64,000 nt of DNA from Lithodes maja (taxonomy: Eukaryota; Arthropoda; Malacostraca; Decapoda; Lithodidae): the NCBI GenBank assembly GCA_037953745.1, contig JBAKBP010001389.1, positions 62,001-126,000 of the forward strand, written 5' to 3'. The translations under genes were made by a program, and so were the position numbers. Positions 42,300-53,156 of the stretch are shown piece by piece (within the stretch, counting starts at the first letter, position 1; the number at the start of each line of letters is the position of its first letter). The notes under the pieces are model-generated. The model made no database searches and was not told the origin of the DNA. It was given only the letters and a program-made list of their open reading frames with translations.

Positions 42300-44225
42300 G
42301 TGCCAACTTTAAGGCCGGAGGACCTGAGGGTAGTACAGCCGGCGAACCCTTGTCTGCTAACTGGGTCGTTCCGAACGTGTCACCAGGCATGGCCATTAAA
42401 CACTTGGGCACGGATGGTGGCTCGCAAAGGCATCACTTGGCGGTGGCTCCGGCGACCTCGCTTACGTCAGCCGACAACGGCGAATTTTGTTTCTTTAGAG
42501 GTGGAGTCACTGGTCCAGGAAATGATTGTCAAGAATGTCATCATCCCGGTCCCCCCAAATTACCCTGTATTCACGTCCAAACTATTTTTGGTTCCCAAAA
42601 GGAACAGTGTTCAGATGAGGCCGGTCGTAGACCTGTCTTACCTGAACCTTCACATTCACAACTAATCTTTCAGAATGTTAACAGTACACCAAATCAGGCT
42701 AACACTTCCGCCGGGAGGTTGGATGTGCTCACTAGACCTGACAGACGCCTATTGGCACGTATCGGTCAACAAAAGATTTCAAAGGTTTTTGGCCTTAAGG
42801 ATCAGGCACCAAAATTTTGTTTTTCAAAGGATGCCGTTCGGTTTGAACCTAGCACCTCGATTATTCACGAAATTAGTCCGGCAAGCCCTGATGCCATTGT
42901 TAAAACAGGGGATCAGAGTGTTGTGGTATCTGGACGACTGGCTGGTGGTGGCAGAGACACAACATTTATGCATAAAACATGTCAATATCATTTTAAATCA
43001 TGTCAAAACTCTAGGCTTCAAGGTAAATCTGGTAAAGTCAAACCTTGTTCCCTCACGAGTAATTCAGTGGATAGGGCTGGTCTGGGACACAGCCGCTTTC
43101 ACTCTGAGTCAGAGTGTGGACAATCGCAACAGGTTTCGCAGGAAACTGTTCATGTTTCTTCACAGTCTGACTACGACGCGAAGGGTCTGGGAATCTCTGG
43201 TCGGCTCTCTCAACTGGATTCAACTAACTGTCAAGTTGGGCCGGTTGAAAGTAAAACGACTAATATTGGAAGGCAACAAATATTTCCCGCTCTTACCGGC
43301 GGGAAAATTATGGCCCATCCCGAAATTAATCCACACCTTACTAGCGGTCTGGGCAAAGAGGGAAACGTTGTACTCAATAATGTCATGGATTTCTCCTCCA
43401 CCAACGGTATGGATAGACACGGATGCGTCAGGCATAATAGGTTGGGGATTTCAATCAAATCAGGGGCACCAGGGTCAGGGGCTTTGGTCCCACTTAGAAA
43501 TCTCTCACATCAATGTCAAAGAATTACTAGTCCCCTTGTATTTCCTTCAGGCTCACGGCCCGGCATTACGGGGCAAGTCGGTGGCCTTCAGAATGGACAA
43601 TCTGAATGCGGTTCACTGTATTCAGAAGCAAGGATCAACGAGGTCCAGGAGGTTGCTAAACGTGTCGGAAGACATTTTTACTCTAGCCAACAGACTAGAA
43701 ATTTACCTTCACGCATCTTATCTCCCAGGCGTAGCGAACGTCTGGGCAGACGCTCTGTCCCGGAGACAGAGCACAACAGTAGAATGGGAGCTCAAGCAAC
43801 CCATTTTCAACCTAATGATTGCAGAGCTCTCCCATCCACAAGTGGATCATTTTGCGTCCGAGGAGACTCACAAACTCCCTCTATACCTCACCTGCCGGTC
43901 GATAACGCCGGCAGGGGGGCCAGACGCCCTAGTGACAGACTGGAACAGATGGAGCTCCATCTATCTGTTTCCACCGCCAGATGCGTCACTAATGTGCCAC
44001 GTAGTGAACAAACTACGAGATTATCGAGGCTTAGTCTCGCTAATCGCGCCCCTGTGGCCGGCGCAGTTGTGGTACCAGCAATTGAAAACGTGGTGCCCGG
44101 ACCCGGTATCGCTCCCGGTCGGGTATTTCCACTTAGACACGATTGGCAACCTAGCGACCTCGCTGACTTTTGCATTATGGACATTCAGGAGGCCAAGTGG
44201 CTGGCACCATACGGTAGAGATGTGA
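42300..44225 (+). pseudogene. DIRS reverse transcriptase, RNase H and methyltransferase-like protein (one stop)
   Basis: Same frame throughout, with one TAA at 42663-42665 between LNLHIHN and SFRMLTVHQI. Reverse transcriptase motifs: KLFLVPKRNSVQMRPVVDL, MCSLDLTDAYWHV (motif A), FQRMPFGLNLAPRLF (motif B), RVLWYLDDWLVV (YLDD box). RNase H: VWIDTDASGIIGWG, INVKELLVPLYF, FRMDNLNAVHCI, ANVWADALSRR. The last 150 residues (DHFASEETHKLPLYL, YLFPPPDASL, LIAPLWPAQLWY) match the region called a Dam-like methyltransferase in DIRS proteins. It starts 18 bases after the gag stop. Confidence 0.88.
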
Positions 44226-45152
44226 CTAATAAATTAATCAATCAATATACTCAGTCTACGAAACGTCAGTATCACTCACATTGGCAAGCCTTTACTTCCT
44301 GGATTGTCAGAACGGAACAGAATGTGCCGTCAGTGGCTTTAATTTTCAATTACTTGAATTATCTGTTTGAACAGAAACATTTATCGGTGGTAACATTAAA
44401 AAATCACTTAACTGCAATTAGAGTGCCCTTTTTAGACCTTACAGGTCTTTCCATACCGGTGGCGGAGGAAACAGGTTTTATGAGAGCTTGTTTTAAACTT
44501 CGCCCACCTCCCCGTCAGCTCATGCCTACTTGGTCTCTCGACAAAGCTTTGTCTTTACTTCACTCTCGTCTGTACCAAAATACTGCAGACTTTGCTTTAC
44601 TCTTAAAAAAGGCGGTTATCCTTATGGCTTTGGCCACCGGGAACAGAGTGTCTGAGCTGGCGGCGATGAGCAACACACCCAATTTGGTTTGGTAGACTTA
44701 ACGAATGTATTTACATTGCGCCTTCCCCAGGTTTTGTAGCCAAGAATGAGCACAGTGCACACGTGTTTTCAGAGTTCACGGTGCCAGCATTAAAAAGGGG
44801 AAAGGTGCATCATATTCTATGTCCAGTGCAAGCTCTAACCAAATATTTGAGAGTAGCTCCTCTAAACCCCCAAGGTGCTTTATGGGTAGCAAGTACGGGT
44901 AAACGCTTACTTAAACGGCGATTAGCATCTCTTCTGGTCGAAGTCATTAAAGAGAGTAATCCCGGTGTGGTGGGTAGGGCCCACGATTTACGCAAATGGG
45001 CAGCCTCTTTACGTTTCCTGAAAAACTTTTCAGTGGAAGATATCGCGTCCACTCAATTGTGGGCGTCTAATCATACGTTTTTGTCTAGATACTTGTCAGT
45101 TGCTCTAGACAAACCTTCCTTACCATGTATAGCTTTAAGGCAGAGGGTCTAG
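42350..45152 (+). pseudogene. DIRS tyrosine recombinase (one frameshift), overlapping the RT frame
   Basis: The frame is open from 42350 to 44695, overlapping the RT frame for about 1.9 kb; recognisable recombinase text begins about 44100. Core-binding domain: INQYTQSTKRQYHSHWQAF, FNYLNYLFEQKHLSV. Catalytic Arg: ATGNRVSELAAMSN. A deletion of about 5 bases near 44690, relative to the copy at 11005, ends the frame. It resumes at about 44763 with EFTVPALKRGKVHH, GRAHDLRKWAASL (H-x-x-R) and SRYLSVALDKPS (Tyr nucleophile), stop at 45152. It recombines the circular cDNA into the genome. Confidence 0.88.
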
Positions 45153-45187
45153 GTGGCCCTACAGTCACTTTTGTTTATTTTCACAAA

Positions 45188-45205
45188 GGGGGGGGGGGGG
45201 GGGGG
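45188..45205 (+). repeat. Poly-G tract (18 G) after the DIRS recombinase stop
   Basis: A G-run 36 bases past the recombinase stop, at the same position as the 21-G run in copy 2 (11991-12011). Confidence 0.92.
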
Positions 45206-45714
45206 TGCAGTCAGTTGACATAGGACACCCTAGACCCCGCCGGAGTATGAGAGCTGTGATACAATGTAAGGTTAATGTGATATAAAATTTCTCAGAGAGA
45301 AATTGTGCTAGTACAATGTTAGTACAAAACAACAGGGTTGTTATAGTAGTGTTAACTGCGAAAGCAATTTAATTTTAGAATCAGTGGAGATCCTTTGCAA
45401 TTTATCTCCACGATTATGTTGGGGTTTATGATGTGCACATATAAGCTTATAACTTGTTATTTTTGTCACCACTCGTTGAGTGGGGTGCCTTTGTAACTAC
45501 AGATCTGTGTTCAGAATCTTTAGGGTTACCCATTTTGTCAGGCAGGCTTCTTTGAAGCACGCACCTGCCTGAACCCCTTTTTCTTGTATTTTTTCGGCGA
45601 CGCCAATGATTAAATATATTTTTCAAGAATAAGAATACTATGTGGTTGTTTTTATTATCTACTTTTCTAGAGTTATGATATGATTACGAATGTCCCCCTC
45701 CAGTCTTAGAAATC
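45206..45714 (+). other. DIRS 3' untranslated region
   Basis: Collinear with 12012-12607 of copy 2: GACACCCTAGACCCCGCCGG, a GTGGGGTGCCTTT segment and CGAATGTCCCCCTCCAGTC just before the internal complementary region. No open frame. Confidence 0.8.
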
Positions 45715-45823
45715 AGGCATGTTCGTCAATGATGGAGGGGCCACTAATAAATTATAGGTTTGACTCCTGTAAGGAGATAAAGAAAACCTAATATTTAGTA
45801 GTGGCCCCGTAATCATTGACGAC
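45715..45823. repeat. DIRS internal complementary region
   Basis: The first 40 or so bases are the complement of the element's left end (AATGATGGAGGGGCCACTAA then TAAAT). The following 70 or so are the complement of its right end (ATAGGTTTGACTCCTGTAAG through AGTAGTGGCCCCGTAATC). Both termini are thus represented head to tail, the template that lets DIRS cDNA close into a circle. Confidence 0.93.
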
Positions 45824-45894
45824 TGGGGCCCTCCCGACCGTCCCCTTCCCATTCGTTGATGTATTAAGGATCTTGGTTTACTTGATATGTCAGT

Positions 45895-46246
45895 GAAGGA
45901 GGAATGACGCCTGAATCAGCGTCTGGTCACAGATCCACACAAGTACATCCACGATATGATGGAAAGCTTATTAAATAGTTATTCTTATTTTCTTTTTGTT
46001 TTTATTTTTTTACGAAGTTTTTTCGTAGTGAGAACCCAATTCATAATGACTGAAGCCATGAGTGAGGTCGCGTGCGCTCATGATGAAGGCTCCTCAGTTT
46101 TTAAATGCTCTGCGCGGTAGATTCAAACTACGGCGGATTAGTGTTTGAAGAGGATGCCTTATGTAATAGGCATGTTCGTCAATGATTACGGGGCCACTAC
46201 TAAATATTAGGTTTTCTTTATCTCCTTACAGGAGTCAAACCTATAA
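45895..46246. repeat. DIRS right inverted terminal repeat with outer extension
   Basis: Complement of the left repeat to about 46190, then an extension (TACTAAATATTAGGTTTTC ... AGGAGTCAAACCTATAATT) found otherwise only in the internal complementary region. An asymmetric right extension is normal for DIRS-1-type elements. Confidence 0.92.
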
Positions 46247-46764
46247 TTCCTGTCCAACATCTTAAAGGTATAAATAAACCCTTTGATTTCATCTTAAAGG
46301 CATAAATAAACCCTTTGATTTTATCTTATGTCCTTAACTAATATGTACACCATATATTTGTACAATTTACACTTAATAATCTATAGTTGCAACTATGATA
46401 GGTATTTATAAAATTAAAATAAAATTTGTGAGCTGTATCACCAGCTAGACTAATCATGTATCACAGCTTGTGACCTTAACACATATTCCGGCGGAGGGTC
46501 TAGAGGTCCTGAGCTCTCCAACACCATTAAAATTAAGCTTAACTTTAGTAGTACATAGACCAACTAGACCCGCTGACGGAAAGCCACACAGGGCAGTCTT
46601 GGTTTATCCAAAGCCACATACAGGTACTGCTTCATCAGAGTAGGAATGGGAGTCCACAGCTCAGTGTTAGCCGTTTCCATTCCGTGGGTGAGGTTGCAAA
46701 ATCTAAACTCTGTCTGGTGTTGTGGGCCCTGCCCATTACCCAGGATCCTTACCCTGAAATATCT

Positions 46765-46767
<3 letters not shown>
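46247..46767 (-). pseudogene. DIRS-3 relic: 3' UTR and recombinase C-terminus
   Basis: Minus-strand frame ending at 46564 reads LWTPIPTLMKQYLYVALDKP then RLPCVAFRQRV. It aligns with LWASNHTFLSRYLSVALDKP of the full DIRS, including the Tyr nucleophile. Downstream (lower coordinates), CTAGACCCTCCGCCGGAA matches the post-stop text CTAGACCCCGCCGG of the other copies. Upstream of about 46700 the text is degraded and then cut by a LINE at 46768. Confidence 0.78.
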
Positions 46768-46795
<28 letters not shown>

Positions 46796-47510
46796 CTATG
46801 CGATTGAGGGAGGCAAAAGGCAGAACTGCCTATAGCGAGTGCCTCCCCCATAGTTGAAAGAGTGACAGGGCCAAACTCAAGGGACGTTCGAGCCAAAATG
46901 CCTGGACACACAGAGTTTGAAGCAATTTAAATCATAGGAAGAGGGAAAGACTGATTCTGGGAGAGAGTTCCAGAGCTTAGCTGTTGAGTAGAAGAAAGTT
47001 TGAGAGTAATGTTTCACTCTTGGGTTGGAGAGTTGCACAGAGTAGGGGTGGGATTGAGTTGCAAGACGGGTACCACGTGCCCTACGTAAAGGAGGTGGTA
47101 TGCACTGGGAAAGCTCTGAGGAACACTGATTATTATAGTAGCGATAGAATAGCGAGAGAGATGCAACATTGCAGAGAGTTTGTGAGTGGACGGGAGTTAA
47201 TGATACGAAAGGCCTTCCTTTCAACTTTGTCTAGGAGAGCAGTGCGAGAGGAACCTCCCCACACATGTGAACAATACTCAATACAAGGACGCACTATGCC
47301 CCTGTACAGAGTAAGAAGCTGTGCAGGGGAAAAGAACCCCCTAAGGCGGTTGAGCACACCCAGCTTCTGGGAGGCTGCCTTAGCAAGACTGGTAATATAG
47401 TCCTTCCAAATGAGAGCAGAAGAAAAAGAGACACCAAGAATATTGAGAGAAGATGAAGGGTTGATTTTTGTGTTGTTGAAGAATAAGGGGTAGTCCGCTG
47501 GGAGATCCTG
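46768..47510 (-). pseudogene. LINE family J, copy D, 5'-truncated
   Basis: A 28-base T-run at 46768-46795 (poly-A tail) begins the insertion. Minus-strand frames give VRPCIEYCSHVWGGSSRTA, KVERKAFRIINSRPL, RYYNNQCSSELSQCIPPP and YSTAKLWNSLPESVFPSS. It closely matches copy A at 21336-22090. An internal deletion near 47170 relative to copy A shifts the frame. Only the C-terminal third of the polymerase is present. It is inserted in the DIRS-3 recombinase. Confidence 0.88.
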
Positions 47511-49495
47511 GCCATGAGGCCAGATATTTCCTCGTGAGTTTAGTACCTGTACTAATGACCCGTACGGCTCCTTGTTGATGGGGCCGAGGAAACAACCTCT
47601 TGACTAGATTAGTGCCGGCGACGGGCCTAAGACCTGATATGTATGACCGCTTTTAAGCACCGGGGTCGTTAACTTAGAGGTAACATTAAAATTATTTTCT
47701 GGTTTGAACCAAAAACTGTGGCATATGGAACAATATGCAAATCCTTCCATTCAGTTACACAACACTGAAATAATAAAAGTCGTTGCTCATCGTCGTCAGC
47801 TCAGACCTCCTGTTACTTATAGCCCAAAAAGATAAGGAACATAGCCTTCTTAATCATGAGTCAAACAATTCCGGCGTGAGGTAAAACTTGCGCGAAATGA
47901 AGCAAAGACAGAGCTTTGTCTAAAGACTAGGTCGGAATGAGCTGTCGGGATGATGGGCGAGGCTTGAAAACCTGCCCTCTTGATCCTTTTCCATTCCACC
48001 TGTGGTATGGGTAGCCTTGTAAGGCCGTAACCTTGGGGTTCTAATAGTAGACGGGTGATTGTTCAGCGTGACTAGAGAAAGAAATGTTTGTTAGACAACT
48101 AGTTCAAGTACCTAACAACTAAAGTTACTGAAACGTTAGGTTGAGCCATTTCTACTGATAGGGTTGAGAACGATTGCCACAATGATCGAAAAAGGTTGTC
48201 TGGTAGAATTAGAAAGGTAATTACTGAATTTACTAATAACCCTCTCCTCCTACGGATATGATCATATGGAATATTGAGTATCCCACAGCAAAAGTCAGTG
48301 AGGTCTCCAGGTTGTCAATTGTATCCAAGTGGAAGCATGAGACCGGAAGGTTTTGCTTAGAGTTTCCACTGGCAGTACCCCACCTGAGCCGGTCAGAAAA
48401 GGGGGGTGCGACCAGCGCGACTCAGCTCCAGTAACCTTGTAGTTTGTGAGCTACCTGATACCGGAGTGTAGCGTCCGGAGGCGGAAACAGATAGATTGTA
48501 TCCGCTTTTGTTGCCGATCTCTTAATAGAGCGTCTGGGATACGCCCCCCCCTTGAGGTTAGTCCCCAGTGGGATAGGTAGAGAGGAAGCCTGTGGTTACC
48601 TCGGACGCACATACATTCACTTGTGGAAGTGATGGTTCTGCAGACCTCTCCTTGGAGATGCTCAGCTTGATTGCTCATTTTAATACGGCGCCCTGTAGTC
48701 GAGATAGGGCGTCCGCACAGCTGTTAAATACTAGTGGGAGGTATGGTGAATGAATGCTCAGCTCTTCGGCCAGAGCAAAATTATCTTCTGACACTTTAGC
48801 AAACCCTGAGACCTCGCTGACCCCTGCGTGTGACTGCAGCGTACCGCATATCCGTTTTCCATTTGGAAAGTAACTCATTTCCCCCCCTGCTGGGAGGAAA
48901 TGTAAGTATGAAGGAAAAACTCAAGGGACTACAACCTCGTGCTTGATGACAAAATATTCTCGGTTAGGGAACCCCTTCCCGACTTAGACCTTGATGGCTT
49001 AGATTCGATTGAAAAATCCAGCCTGGTGTTGTTGAAGCATTTGTGTCTACCCATACCGTAGGTGGGAAAGAAGAGGCCATGTTATAAATGAGTGCAACTT
49101 TTCTCCCCTCGCCTCGACCGACAGTGCAACTTTTCTCCACTCACCTCGACCGACAGTAAGTTATAAATTAATGGAGGAATTTCTTCAGTTTTCTCTGCCG
49201 GCAATAGAGGAAAATGTTCTGTTCTTCCAAAATTAACCTCTTTACTTTCAAGTGGCCCAACTTTATCATTAGTTGAATGCAGTTTGGGAGAGCCGACCAG
49301 GAACTACTAGGTCCCCCTCGTGGTGTGTGAGACTGTGGAGAACCACAACTAATTTCTTTCGAATTCTGCTGCGGTTGTCCACACTCTGACTGAGAGTAAG
49401 ATTGGTTGGGTTCCTGACCAGCTCTATCCACTGACTACCGGTGTCGAAACAAAATGTGACTCTACCAAGTTGACCTTGAAACCTAAGGATCATAC
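47511..49495 (-). pseudogene. DIRS-3 relic: recombinase remainder and RT/RNase H
   Basis: Many short minus-strand pieces match the full DIRS. RPHQQGAVRVISTGTKLTRK corresponds to PQGALWVASTGKRLLKR. FALAEELSIHSPYLPLV and CADALSRLQ correspond to the RNase H end. ELVRNPTNLTLSQSVDNRSR corresponds to GLVWDTAAFTLSQSVDNRNR, followed by KLGHLKVKRLILEE. Frameshifts are frequent. The order (recombinase, RNase H, RT from low to high coordinate) confirms minus orientation. The text fades near 49495. Confidence 0.75.
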
Positions 49496-49530
49496 ATGAT
49501 ATAAAATGAGATTGACATAAATTTTGTATA

Positions 49531-49720
49531 CAGTGGTCCCTCGCGTTTAGCGGGTTTCAGCTTGGCGAAACACAGTATTGGCGATAGGTTGGATATGGTA
49601 CCAGAATCCGAATTTGGCGCTTCAAATACACTTTTGGCGAGAATGCTGACGTCACGGAATGGCGTCGGCCCAGAATGCACCGCCCGCAAGCTCGTCTCAC
49701 CAGGCCTAACTCTAAATAAT
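49531..49720. mobile_element. Possible Tigger/mariner-like end (CAGTGGTCCCTCGC)
   Basis: TATA then CAGTGGTCCCTCGCG and TTTAGCGGGTTT is a typical start for pogo/Tigger-like elements, with TA at 49529-49530. I could not find the matching inverted end in the window, so it may be truncated. Confidence 0.4.
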
Positions 49721-50222
49721 TCATGGTAAATAAAATCTGTTATCTATTATCTATTGTCTTTTCTATTGCTGTTAATGTTTCATGTAGGCTACAGTAGAGC
49801 GCCGTATTGAGAGTTACTCTTAGGCCGAAGCTAGGCTGTTGTTGTTGATGATGCTTTTATTTTATACTAGCCCACTGGGCCTAGGCCCTCTCAAGGCTAG
49901 TGGTGGAGGAGGTGGTACAGAGTTTAAAGTCACATATATGTCAGCAGTTATATGTCATTGTATAAATTGCCGAAGCTAGGCTATAGATAGGCTTAGGCCT
50001 ACTCACAAAACCCTAACTGAGCTGCTTGGATAGCGAGAATATCCCAGGTATATTTCATAAACGTATATTAAGAGAGTAATCTTGACCAAACCGATTTGTG
50101 AACCTCATATCTCATATCATGTTTTGCTTTGTTTATTGTGCCGAACAGTCCGCGACACACACACACACAAAATGAGGGCCATTTAAGTGAGAAAGTAAAG
50201 GGAGTAATAAGTGAGGAGAAAA
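49721..50222. other. No recognisable gene
   Basis: AT-rich sequence with TAGGCCTA-type motifs and a short (CA)n tract at about 50156-50169. It may include the 5' leader of the LINE that starts near 50223. Confidence 0.45.
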
Positions 50223-52956
50223 ATGAGTGGACAAGGGTGGGGAATGCTAAGGGTGGGGAATGCTAAGGTGGATGCATTGGAAGATATCATGAAGGAGCAG
50301 GTGGAAGAGAGAGAAAAAGAGAAAAAAAGAGTTTGAGAAGAATGTAGTGCAGGTTTTGAAGAGCAAGGAAAAGGTAGTGAGGGAAACAGTAGATAGAGGT
50401 AAAAGCATAATAATTTTTGGAGACATTGAAGAACATTTAGCAGATATGAGGGAAAGAAGGGGAAGGGATGAGGACAAAGTAAAGAAAATATTGGAGTGTC
50501 TAGACGAAGGCTGTGATTGGGGGAAAGAACTGAACGAAGTAAGACGGCTAGGAAGATATAAAAAGGGTGAGATGAGACCGATAAAAGCAGAGTTTAAATC
50601 TAGGTCAGTGGTTGAAGCATTAACCATTGTAAGCTGGAGGCTAAATAGTTGTACTGGAATGAAACATTTTAGGGTGAAAAATTACTTAAGCATAGAGGAA
50701 AGGGAAAAGTTGAGAGAAGTTCAAGCAAGGGCTGACGATGAAAATCGAAAATTGTCAGATGAGGAGAAAAGGATTTTTTTTTGGAGAGTAAAGGAAGGGA
50801 AACTAAAGAAGTGGTACACTCATTGTCAGAAAGAACGGAAAATACGAGGAGAAATGAACAAGGAGACAGTGAGTCAGGTAGTGGATCAAATCGGGGACAA
50901 GGAGATAGTGAGGGAGGAGCAGGAGATAGAGACAGTGAGTCAGGTAGTGGATCAAACCGAAGACAGAGAGATGGTGAGGGAGGAGCAGGGGATGGAGACG
51001 GTGAGTCAGGTAGTGGATCGGACGGAGAGATGGTGAGGGAGGGGCGGGAGATTGTGGAGGGGGGGGGGGGGGAGGAGAATAGAACTAGCAGGGAATGTGG
51101 AGGTAGGTCAGGGAAGGGATGGAGGAGGAGGTGAACCTGATAGGAGGCAGGGAGGGAAGAGAAACAAGGAGGAGGATTCCAATATACTGTGCTACTACAC
51201 TAATATAGATGGAATAAACAGTAAAAAGGTAGAATTGGATGATATATTAAGAAAGGATCAACCACAGATAGTCTGTTTGACGGAGACAAAGCTGAACCAG
51301 GACTTTGACAGCAATATAGTGTTTAGTGAAGGATATAATATATGGAGATATGATAGAAAGGGAAAAAGGGGAGGTAGAGTGGCAGTATTAGTTAAGAACC
51401 CTATGACAGTAAAGCAAGTGGAGTTAAATAATGACAAGGCAGAAATAATGGCAGTTGAACTCAATGATATAGAAGGAAAAAAGCTAGACATAGCAGTAGC
51501 TTACATGCCACCAAAGACCAGAGCATGGAGGGAGTTGGAGTTTGAGGAGATGGTCGAGGATATGATTCAGTCGTTGAGAAGATTGCTTTTAAGGAAGAAT
51601 CGATTGATCTTGGTAGGAGATTTCAACTGTAGTGAGGTTGATTGGGAATCGGAAGATGCAGGGCCAAATCAGAGATCTTGGGGAAGTCGGCTAGTGGAGT
51701 TGGTTACGGAAAATGTACTTGCACAACATGTGAAGGAAAATACAAGAATGAGGGGTAATAACGAACCTTCTAACCTTGATCTGATTTTTACAAAAGATCC
51801 TCACGAAATTAGTGATATAAACTATCTATGTCCTGTAGGTAAAAGTGATCACCTATTACTAAAATGGAAGTTGACCTCGAGTAATGCCAATAGATTAGAC
51901 AATAGCTACATAAATGACAGATTAAATTATAGTAAAGCTGATTATGTATCCTTGAAAAGATATTTAGATGGAGTAGATTGGGATCTTATTTTGAAGGAAC
52001 AGGACGTACAAGGTAAATATAGTAGATTCCTCGAAATTTATAGAGTAGGAACCAATCTGTTTGTCCCAAGATATAAAACTGGAAATTTTACTAAGCAGAA
52101 AGATTGGTTTAATTTGAAATGCAAAAGAGCTTTGAGTAGGCGTGATGCAGCTTGGGCTAGATTAAGAAGAAGGAACACTGAGAGTAATCGGAATAAATAT
52201 AAACAGGAGAGGAATAGATATGTTAACATAATTAGGCAAGTTAAAATGAACTATGAGAAGAACATAGTAAATAAATGTGAAAGTGACCCTAGATTATTTT
52301 ATAAATATATAAACAGTAAGTTGAAGGTAAAGAAACAAATTACTAAATTAAGAGTTGATGCTAGGACGTATGAAAATGTATCGGACATGTGCGAGGTAAT
52401 GAATAACAAATAGGGGTCAGTTTTTACTAGAGAGGAAGGTTTTGACGAACCACAGGCGGGAGTACTGGAGAGTGGTCTTGGTAAGATTGAAATAACTCGA
52501 GATGAGCTGTTATCTGCGATGAGAGGACTTGAAGTAAGGAAAGCTATGGGACCGGATGAAGTGTCTGCCTGGGTTTTAAAGGAGTGTGCAGAGCAATTAG
52601 TGGAGCCAGTGAGGGACATAACTCAAGCTTCCTTAGATAAAGGACAGGTTCCTGTTGAATGGAAAAGAGCTAATATCATTCCGATATACAAGAATGGAAA
52701 CCCTGAGGACCCTCTAAACTATAGACCAGTTTCACTTACTAGTATTGTATGCAAGATTTGTGAAAAGCTAATTAGGAAGAGATGGATGAAAATGTTGGAG
52801 AGAAAGAAGATAATAACCCCAAAGCAATTTGGATTCAGAGAAGGGACATCGTGTGTTACCAGTTTGCTATGTTATTACAGTAGGGTGATAGATGTACTCC
52901 AAGAAAGATGCGGATGGGTGGACTGCGTCTACTTAGACCTTTCCAAAGCATTCGAT
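50223..52956 (+). pseudogene. CR1-like LINE: ORF1-like leader, endonuclease and RT start, cut by assembly gap
   Basis: A coiled, charged leader (SIIIFGDIEEHLADMRERRG, VRRLGRYKKGEMRPIKAEF, RIFFWRVKEGKLKKWY) is followed by three roughly 66-bp repeats (ETVSQVVDQ). The endonuclease is at 51180-52000: LCYYTNIDGINSKKVEL, IVCLTETKLNQDF, LILVGDFNCSEVDW, GKSDHLLLKW. The RT starts with KAMGPDEVSAWVLKEC, NIIPIYKNGNPEDPLNYRPV and reaches VYLDLSKAFD (motif A), where the N-run begins. Lesions: a 16-bp tandem duplication at 50233-50264 (frameshift), a G-run near 51059, and one TAG at 52411-52413. The decamer-tailed fragments at 1-430 and 30594-31132 look like the 3' end of this kind of element. Confidence 0.85.
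50868..51035 (+). repeat. Three copies of a roughly 66-bp unit in the LINE leader
   Basis: GAGACAGTGAGTCAGGTAGT with variants starts near 50865, 50928 and 50994, followed by a GAGGGAGGAGCAGG segment. The unit is open in more than one frame (ETVSQVVDQ or SGSGSNRRQ). Confidence 0.8.
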
Positions 52957-53156
52957 NNNNNNNNNNNNNNNNNNNNNNNNNNNNNNNNNNNNNNNNNNNN
53001 NNNNNNNNNNNNNNNNNNNNNNNNNNNNNNNNNNNNNNNNNNNNNNNNNNNNNNNNNNNNNNNNNNNNNNNNNNNNNNNNNNNNNNNNNNNNNNNNNNNN
53101 NNNNNNNNNNNNNNNNNNNNNNNNNNNNNNNNNNNNNNNNNNNNNNNNNNNNNNNN
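52957..53156. other. Assembly gap, 200 N
   Basis: Exactly 200 N. The left LINE breaks at RT motif A (LSKAFD) and the right, opposite-strand LINE breaks just past the same motif in its own frame, so the catalytic halves of both lie in or are collapsed into the gap. Confidence 0.99.

Larger units (their letters stand above)
37589..46246 (+). mobile_element. Nearly complete DIRS retrotransposon (about 8.66 kb)
   Basis: Bounded by inverted terminal repeats at 37589-37898 and 45895-46246, with an internal complementary region at 45715-45823. It encodes gag (39670-42282), reverse transcriptase/RNase H/methyltransferase-like protein (42300-44225), and tyrosine recombinase (within 42350-45152, frameshifted). 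No long direct repeats or integrase are present, as expected of DIRS elements that integrate a circular cDNA by recombination. It is inserted in the 3' UTR of the minus-strand DIRS-3 relic. Confidence 0.93.

Noticed and set aside
39670..45152. Gag-pol of a retrovirus or LTR element
   Set aside because: There are no long terminal direct repeats, protease or DDE integrase; the recombinase is of the tyrosine type and the ends are inverted.
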